Shown in pieces: positions 57,851 through 64,000 of a stretch of DNA of 64,000 nucleotides; within the stretch, counting starts at the first letter, position 1, and every line of letters starts with the position of its first letter. The notes below the pieces were generated by a model. That model was not told where the DNA came from and searched no databases. It worked only from the letters and a program-made list of their open reading frames with translations. The translations under genes were made by a program, and so were the position numbers. The stretch comes from Clarkia xantiana subsp. parviflora (lineage: Eukaryota > Streptophyta > Magnoliopsida > Myrtales > Onagraceae), in contig JAPTYO010000017.1 in NCBI GenBank assembly GCA_036873135.1, positions 13,578,001-13,642,000 on the forward strand, in the 5' to 3' direction.

Positions 57851-59273
57851 TATCCCCGACAAATTCCTTGAGCTTCCCCATCTGGATCAGCTTTTCGATC
57901 TCCTTCTTCAGTTCCCGACAGTGATTGGTGTCGTGACCATTTGCGCGGTGAAATCGGCAGTAGCGATCCGTGCGAGATCCCAAGAATTCTCCATCTTTCT
58001 TTGGGGGGTACCTGGAGATACCTTGTCGTTCCATGACTGTTAGCACTTCCGCCATGGAGCAGTTGAGAGGAATGTCGAGATCCTCCCGCTTATCCTTCCT
58101 TGAAGAACGCCTATCGTCCCTTCGATCAGGTCGGCCTCGATTCCGACTACCCTCGGGTTTGCCCTTTAACTTACGATCGTCGAAGGGTTTAACCGACTGC
58201 TTTCCTTTGTTTGACTTTGGGGGCTCCAGTTCTCCCGCGGCTATCTTCGACTCCTGGATATCGATTTGCCGTTTCACCCTCTTCTGTAGCGCCTCCATAT
58301 TCCACACAGCTTTCTCAGCCACGCTGTGCATCAGGTCGGAACCATAGGGGGCCGTTAAGTTCCGAATGAAGGTACGGATGGTCTCACCTTCTGAGATCTC
58401 TTCGTCGATCTCTGCCACACTGGCCGTATACCGCTGGTAATGCTGAATGAATCGGTCGTGCATATCTGCCCAGCAAGTGATGCAGCCTGGGGGCAGACTA
58501 AAGAACCAGGTCAGGGCTCTTTCCCCAAGTGTGTTCGGGAACAGCGTACACACTATGTCTTCACTCGGGGCTCTTCCCAGACACGCCATGAGGTGTTTTT
58601 GGACATGGCGAACCGGATCTCCTTCGCCATCGTACTCCTTTATCGTGGGGATGCCTAGCCCAGGCGGGGCTAGGGTGTCAATGAGTCGGGGGACGAAGGG
58701 ATGAGTGGATCGATCCCTTAGCTCCGACACCAGCGGCTTCTGCTCTCCCATACAGATATTCACAATCTTTACCACCTGGTCGGGAGTGATGGGACCATTC
58801 AGGGGAATGGTCCTGTGCTGTACTGGTCCTGGCCCATCAACCACGAACCTCTCCGGCTGACCGGTTGCCCTACTTCTGTCTTGGCCTTGGGGCGGGGCTT
58901 CCTGTGCGTTCCGACCCTCTGTTGGCGGGGCCACTTCCTCCAACGGGGGCATCTCCTCCTACCTCCTCGCAGCCTCTCTCCGATCCAAGAGAGCCTCTAC
59001 GACCGCCAGAAACATGGGCATGGCTTCCGCCACGGCACTTGTCAAGTCTGTAGCTGGGGGAGCCTCCTGCCCCCTATTGCCCTGGTGCTGAGGAGCAATA
59101 TCTTCGGGATCTCCATTATGCCCCCCTGTCTGGGAGAGCTCAGCCGGGGGATGGTTCTGGTTTTCCTCTTGTTCCGGTACTGAATCCAGATTTTTTGCAG
59201 TGGGGTGAAGGGAACCACCGGATTGTCCCTGTCTTCTGTGCTTGCCAGCCGCCATCGATCGAGTAGAAGGCAT
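57851..59273 (-). pseudogene. gag of copy 3, with a stop and an internal deletion
   Basis: ATG at 59273 (MPSTRSMAAGKHRR). The frame stops at TAG 58959-58961 (CAG in copy 2), then reopens through FVPRLIDTLAPPGLG and GERALTWFFSLPPGCI. Between DMHDRFI and RYTASVAE about 28 codons are missing compared with copies 2 and 4, including RRLLKSVRSL and VVQRPDES (junction near 58440). The deletion is in frame and lies between two similar Gln-Tyr-Gln coding words. The zinc knuckle YCRFHRANGHDTNHC is intact near 57935. Confidence 0.88.
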
Positions 59274-59294
59274 ATCAGCTTTTTGTTTGTTTCC

Positions 59295-59309
59295 CACAGA
59301 CGGCGCCAA
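59295..59309 (-). other. Primer-binding site, copy 3
   Basis: TTGGCGCCGTCTGTG on the - strand, next to the 5' LTR. Confidence 0.75.
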
Positions 59310-60012
59310 TTTTGGATCACGGTGGAAATCCGGTACGGATTTCGACGGCGGTCCTAGCTCCTTCGCTCCACGCAATCCTGCAAGAGGGGATAGACCGGGC
59401 GGTGACCCAGAATCCCTCTCCGATGCTTAAATGAGTGCCCAATACGAACTGGCAAGCAATAATCAAAAAGGGTATGTAATTCAACGTAAGTGTTCTGAGG
59501 TGACCTCCTGCCCTTTTATAGGCAAAGAGATGCCCCAGGTACCTGGTGAACCGTTAGGGGTGGTTAGCCCGTATCCCGCGTATCTCGGGTGTGATCCCGC
59601 CTATCTAGGCCATGATCTCGCGTATCTCAGCCATGCCCCGCGTATCTCGGCCACGCTCCGTGTATCTTAACCACGTTCCGCGTATCTCGGCCACGCCCCG
59701 CATATCTTGGCCTTATCCTCTGATAACGAGTCCCGACTCCCGTCGGGGACTCCAGAGTTATCTCGTTGTGTCACCGCTCGGGGCCCCTCGTCATCGTGAC
59801 AGGGCCAATCATTCTCAGGGATTCATCATCGGGGCCTACTTAAAGGCTTCTCATCGGGAGCTTCCAGCTCAACTGTCGGGACCTTGCAACGTCGGGACTC
59901 CCTTCGTCGGGACCCTTCTCCTAGGTCATCTTGACCTTCATTTTGGGCCTGGTGGGCCTGTTTGCCGTTTCCTCCTCGTTAAAGGGCCTGACGGCTGTAA
60001 TCGAACCCATCA
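59310..60012 (-). repeat. 5' LTR of Gypsy copy 3 (703 bp)
   Basis: Begins TTTTGGATCACGG, so the terminal TGTT has mutated to TTTT on the + strand; ends GAACCCATCA. TATA on the - strand near 59511-59522. Confidence 0.93.
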
Positions 60013-60017
60013 CTATC

Positions 60018-60448
60018 ATGCACGATAGCCTATGTGTACGCAACATGCAATAATAATTGTACGTAGCGCGTCATGCAACATTAGGGAGTATGTATGTAAT
60101 GCAAGAATAGGAGAGATGTAAACATGCTCATACATGATGCTAGGGACTTGTGCGAAAATAGATATAAGTTTAATTATTAGCACATGGTGTAGGCACTATT
60201 AGTGAAAATTAGGAGAGAGAGTAGTCATTAGCTTACATCCTCCCTTGATAGTTTTCCAAGAAGCTCTCATTGCTTGTTGAAGAAGGAGCTTATGGAGGTG
60301 TAAATTTGGAGTAATCATTCCATAATCGACATCGATCAAGGTCTATCCAAGCAAAGAGTCACCCACGGCGGCGCGTGAGAAGGGAGGGGCGGCGCGTCTG
60401 ATTTGCAGCGGCGGCGCGTGGGATACTTCTTAGGAGAAGTTTGGTGCC
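60018..60448 (-). mobile_element. Element X internal region, part B
   Basis: Resumes the CATGCAATAATAA-type sequence of 48304-48854 after copy 3. 60365-60425 is GC-rich with three GGCGGCGCGTG words. No coding frame and no primer site are visible before copy 4 begins. Confidence 0.5.
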
Positions 60449-61122
60449 TGATGGGCTTCGCTATAGCCGTTAGGCCCTTTAACGACGAGTAAACGGTGAA
60501 TAGGCCCATTGGGCCCTAAAAGAGGTCAAGAAGAGCAATGCGAAGGGTCCTGACAAGAGGAGCCTCGACGGTGAGAGGTCCCGACAAGGTTGGTCCCGAT
60601 ATGCGAGCTGGACGCTCCCGACGATATGCCTTTAAGTAGGCCCCGATGATATGCCTTTAAGTAGGCCCCGATGTTGAATCCCTGAGAATGTTGGCCCCGT
60701 CACGATGACGAGGGGCCCCGAGCGGTGACTTAATGAGATAACTCTGGAGTCCCCGATATTGGTCGGGACTTGCTATCAGAGGTTGAGGCCGAGAAACGCG
60801 CCCACTATCAGAGTAGTGAGGATCGTGGCCGAGATAAGCGGGATCGTGGCCGAGATAAGCGGAACGTGGGCTAACTGCCCCAGCGGTTCATCAGGTAACT
60901 GAGGTAACTCTTCTTCTATAAAAGGGCAGAAGTTACCTCAGATCACACACGATTACATACTCATACTATTGCTTGCTTTTGCCTGCCACAAGATTCTCAT
61001 TTAAGCATCAGAGAGGGATTCTGGGTTACTGCCCGGTCTATTCCCCTCTTGCAGGATTACGTGGAGCGAAGGACCTTGGATTTCTGTCAAGACCGTACCG
61101 GAGTTCCAACCGTGATCCAACA
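60449..61122 (+). repeat. 5' LTR of Gypsy copy 4 (674 bp)
   Basis: TGATGGGCTTCGC to GTGATCCAACA; TATA at 60915-60926 (CTATAAAAGGGC). AGGCCCCGATGATATGCCTTTAAGT is duplicated in tandem at about 60620-60665. Preceding bases GTGCC would be the target duplication. Confidence 0.9.
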
Positions 61123-61140
61123 TTGGCGCCGTCTGTGGGA
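61123..61140 (+). other. Primer-binding site, copy 4
   Basis: TTGGCGCCGTCTGTGGGA directly after the LTR. Confidence 0.8.
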
Positions 61141-61159
61141 AATGCAACGAAAAGCAACA

Positions 61160-62673
61160 ATGACTTCTACTCGTTCAAGGGCGGCTGGCAAGAAGAAACA
61201 AGGACAATCTGGTGGTTCCCGTCACCCTGCTGGAACTTTGAATTCGGGGCCGCCGGACCGTGCAGTGGACCAAAATCCCCCTGCTGAGGTTTCCCGAATA
61301 GGGGGACACAATGAAGTTCATGAGGATACTGCTCAACACCAAGAGAATAGGGAGGATGATGCTCCTCCAAACGCGGACCTGGCGAAGGCTGTGGCGGATG
61401 CCATGCCGATGTTCTTGGAGGCCATGGAGGCTCTCCTAGAGCGGAGAGAGGCTGCCAAGAGGAAGGAGGAGGTGCCTCCGCCTCCACCTCCACCGAGGGA
61501 GGATCAGAATGTACAGGAGACCCAACCCAGAAACCGGGACAAGGGCAAGGAGCCCGCTCAGTCGGAAAGATTTGTGATCGATTGGCCTGGACCGGTGCAG
61601 CATAGGACCATTCCCCTTAATGGTCCCATCACCCCCGACCAGGTGGTGAAGATCGTGAACATCTGCATAGGGGACCAGAAGCAGATGATGTCGGAACTGA
61701 GGGATCGATCCACCCATCCCTTTGTTCCCCGATTGATAGACACCCTCGCCCCACCAGGGCTGTGTATCCCCACGATTAAGGAGTATGATGGCGAGGGAGA
61801 TCCAGTTCGTCATGTCCAGAAGCACCTCATGGCTTGTCTAGGCAGAGCCCCGAATGACGATATTGTGTGTGTGTTATTCCCAGGTACACTGGGTGAGATG
61901 GCCCTGACGTGGTTCTTCAGCCTGCCCCCAAGATGCATCTCCAGCTGGGCTGATATGCACGACCGTTTTATTCAGCAGTATCAGGGTTGTCGGCGCCTCT
62001 TGAAGAGCGTGAGGTCCCTAGCCCAGGTGGTGCAGAGGCCCGACGAATCGCTGGCACATTATTACCAGCAGTACACTGCTAGCGTGGCCGAGATTGATGA
62101 GGAGATTTCGGAGGGAGAGACTATTCGCACTTTCCTTCGGAACCTGACAGCCCCTATGGTTCCGACCTGATGCACAGCGTGGCTGAGAAGGCTGTGTGGA
62201 ACATGGAGGCGCTGCAAAAGCGGGTGAAGCAGCAAATCGATGTGCAGGAGTCGAAGATAGCTGCTGGAGAGCTTGATCCTCCGAAGTCAAATAAGGGGAA
62301 GCAGTCGTTCAAACCATTGGATGACCATAAGCGGAAGGATAAATCCGAGGGCAGTCGGAGACGAGGTCGTTCTGATCGAAGGGAGGACAGACGTCCCCCG
62401 AGGAAGGACAAGCGGGAGGACTATCACATTCCTCTCAACGGTTCCATGGTTGAGGTTTTAATGGTGATGGATCGACAGGGTATCTCCAGGTACCCCTCGA
62501 AGAAGGAGGGAGAATTTTTGGGATCCCGCACCGATCGTTACTCTCGGTTCCACCGCGCCAGCGGTCTTGACACTAACCATTGTCGGGAGTTGAAGAAGGA
62601 AATCGAAAAGCTGATCCAGAAGGGGAAGCTTAAGGAGTTTGTGGCTGAGAGGCGGTGTCGATCCCGCCTCTGA
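61160..62673 (+). pseudogene. gag of copy 4, frameshifted
   Basis: ATG at 61160 (MTSTRSRAAGKKKQ). A Pro-rich segment PPPPPPP is followed by the gag core (KEYDGEGDPVRHVQKHLMAC, LKSVRSLAQVVQRPDESLAH). A missing C near 62155 (GCCCCTATGG where copy 2 has GCCCCCTATGG) shifts the frame, which resumes at MHSVAEKAVWNMEALQKRV and continues through the zinc knuckle to a TGA at 62671-62673 that replaces an Arg codon at the start of the RS tract. The 28 codons missing from copy 3 are present here. Confidence 0.88.
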
Positions 62674-63059
62674 TCTCGATTGCGGTCCCGTTCCCGATCC
62701 CGCAATCGGTCCCCAAAGAAGAAGAAGTCGGAGCCAGAGTCTTCTGGTGCCTGTAAGGAGAAGCGGGGCATCATTAATGTGATTCATGGAGGATTGGCAG
62801 CAGGAGGTGATACTACAGCCTCTCGGGAGGTCTATGCCTCTAGAATTTCTGCTGCTGTGGTGCTGGGCAAGAGGTCCCGATCCTAGACTGCGAAGGAAGA
62901 GATGGTGATTTCCTTTTCAGCGGAGGACCTAGTAGGTGTGGAGACTCCCCACGATGACGCTTTGGTCGTGACCCTGGACGTGGATGGGTACGAGATGAAG
63001 CGAATTTTGATAGACGGAGGGAGCTCCTCCGATATTCTGTTTATGGACGCGCTGGAGGC
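62674..63059 (+). pseudogene. RS tract and protease start of copy 4, interrupted by copy 5
   Basis: The RS tract continues (RSRSRSRNRSPKKKK), then REVYASRISAAVVLGKRSRS and a TAG at 62884-62886 (Trp in copy 2). Protease follows with KRILIDGGSSSDILFMDALEA, cut after the last Ala by the LTR of copy 5. The open frame that runs on from here is a chance fusion into that LTR. Confidence 0.88.
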
Positions 63060-63760
63060 TGTTGGATCACGGTGGAACTCCGGTACGATCTTGACGGCAA
63101 TCCGAGCTCCTTTGCTCCACGTAATCCTGCAAGAGGGGATAGACCGGGCGGTGACCCAGAATCCCTCTCCGATGCTTAAATGAGTATCTTGTATGGACTG
63201 ACAAGCAGTAAACTCAAAGTGTGTATCTCAAAACGTAATCTGATCTGAGGTAACCTCTGCCCTTTTATAGGCGGAGAGGTACCTCAGTTACCTGGTGAAC
63301 CGTTGGGGTGGTTAGCCCGTATTCCGCGTATCGCGGGCACGATTCCGCCTATCCAGGCCATGATCTCGCTTATCTCGGCTACGCCCCGCGTATCTCGGCC
63401 ACGCTCCGCGTATCTCAACCACGCTCCGCGTATCTCGGCCACGCCCCGCGTATCTCGGCCTCAACCTTTGATAGCAAGTCCCGACCAATATCGGGGACTC
63501 CAGAGTTATCTCATTGTGTCACCGCTTGGGGCCCCTCGTCAGCGTGACAGGGCCAATCGTTCTCAGGGATTCGTCATCGGGGCCTACTTAAAGGCATCTC
63601 ATCGGGAGCGTCCAACTCGCCTATCGGGACCTTTCATCATCGGGACTCCCTCTGTCGGGACCCTTCGCCTTGGTCTTCTTGACCTCCTTTTATAGCCCAG
63701 TGGGCCTGCTCACCGTTTCCTCGCCGTTAAAGGGCCTAACGGCCATAGCGAAACCCATCA
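63060..63760 (-). repeat. 3' LTR of Gypsy copy 5 (701 bp)
   Basis: TGTTGGATCACGG to GAAACCCATCA; U3 20-bp units at about 63370-63460 (GCGTATCTCGGCCACGC); polypurine tract at 63761-63772 on the - strand. Confidence 0.93.
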
Positions 63761-64000
63761 TTTGCCCCCAAGACATGAGGGACTTACAGTTCGTCGTGTC
63801 TTTCAACTCCCGACCTCCCGACATCGGAGTGGGGGACCTTTCCCTTGATATAGTCACTTGATACAAATCTTCTCGTTCACATTTCCTCGATGCCTTGAGG
63901 ATAACCACCAAATCCGAGAAGACTCCTCGGTTCCCCTGCCATTAAATGCAGTAGATAACGAAGTGACGTCTTTGGCACCTGTGCCTGATTTTTCGCGCCT
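63060..64000 (-). mobile_element. Ty3/Gypsy (Tat-type) LTR retrotransposon, copy 5, 3' end only
   Basis: 3' LTR, polypurine tract and the start of the antisense-gene promoter region up to the window edge. GAGGC (63055-63059) would be the left target duplication. The sequence after 63760 matches 49557-49797 and 21584-21825; the CACGTG found there is CACCTG here (about 63978). Confidence 0.9.

Larger units (their letters stand above)
48855..60012 (-). mobile_element. Ty3/Gypsy (Tat-type) LTR retrotransposon, copy 3, nearly full length
   Basis: 11158 bp with perfect duplications CTATC (48850-48854 and 60013-60017). Same order as copy 2 but with reverse transcriptase present: 5' LTR, primer site, gag, protease, RT, two RNase H domains, integrase, 26-bp repeats, antisense gene, polypurine tract, 3' LTR. 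The two LTRs differ at about a dozen sites by eye (roughly 98% identical). Three stops, a gag deletion and a mutated RT active site make it defective. Confidence 0.96.
60449..63059 (+). mobile_element. Ty3/Gypsy (Tat-type) LTR retrotransposon, copy 4, 5' part
   Basis: Opposite orientation to copies 2 and 3. 5' LTR, primer site, gag and the start of protease, then interrupted by copy 5 at 63060; the rest is outside the window. It is a diverged subfamily: the LTR U3 has only two or three of the 20-bp units and gag differs at many residues. Confidence 0.93.

Noticed and set aside
57724..57924. Arg/Asp-rich + strand frame (DRSRDRERDRDRDRERDR)
   Set aside because: Complement of the RS tract and zinc-knuckle region of gag; low-complexity shadow.
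62902..63183. Protease fused to a novel C-terminal tail
   Set aside because: The tail is translation of the inserted LTR of copy 5; a chance read-through, not a real fusion protein.

Overview
The window looks like a flowering-plant (probably eudicot) nuclear chromosome: AT-rich intergenic DNA packed with nested LTR retrotransposons, several DNA-transposon remnants, and one intron-containing host gene. No prokaryotic features, CRISPR arrays, rRNA or tRNA genes were seen. The species cannot be named from the sequence alone.

Layout. (1) 1-4465: the 3' part of a Ty3/Gypsy element (copy 1, + orientation) inserted in an LTR of another Gypsy family (4466-4996). (2) 5.0-9.1 kb: a Copia LTR remnant, a possible orphan 5' leader exon, a foldback MITE and short duplications. 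(3) 9125-31217: an old Gypsy element (- orientation) carrying three nested insertions: a solo LTR (10746-11477, TSD ATATA), a gag-less Copia element (14304-18571, TSD GTCTT) and Gypsy copy 2 (20867-30758, TSD ACGGT). (4) 31.2-37.0 kb: a repeat homologous to the left flank, a Copia LTR remnant, and the only convincing host gene, a six-exon Agenet/Tudor-like gene (34289-36921). (5) 37.0-48.3 kb: two Mutator-like foldback elements, a decayed hAT transposase, Copia remnants and a Gypsy-type LTR (47637-48303). (6) 48.3-64.0 kb: that last element (X) is itself interrupted by Gypsy copy 3 (48855-60012, TSD CTATC) and Gypsy copy 4 (from 60449), and copy 4 is interrupted in its protease by copy 5 (63060 to the window end).

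The most interesting system is the Gypsy family of copies 1, 2, 3 and 5. Its features fit the Tat lineage: a second RNase H domain before integrase, a TTGGCGCCGTCTG primer-binding site, tandem repeats after integrase, and an extra gene. That extra gene lies antisense to gag-pol between the integrase and the 3' LTR. Comparing copies 1-3 gives a four-exon structure (exons of 7, 809, 951 and 702 nt; introns of about 75-95 nt) for an 822-residue protein. It has its own TATA box and an upstream CACGTG element. Because it is antisense to the genomic RNA its introns would survive retrotransposition. The gene converges tail to tail on pol across a block of 26-bp tandem repeats. All three coding copies here carry lesions.

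The gag-pol regions are also defective: copy 2 has lost the whole reverse transcriptase, copy 3 has YVDH instead of YVDD plus stops and a gag deletion, and copy 4 has frameshifts and stops. These elements would need helper proteins from elsewhere to move.
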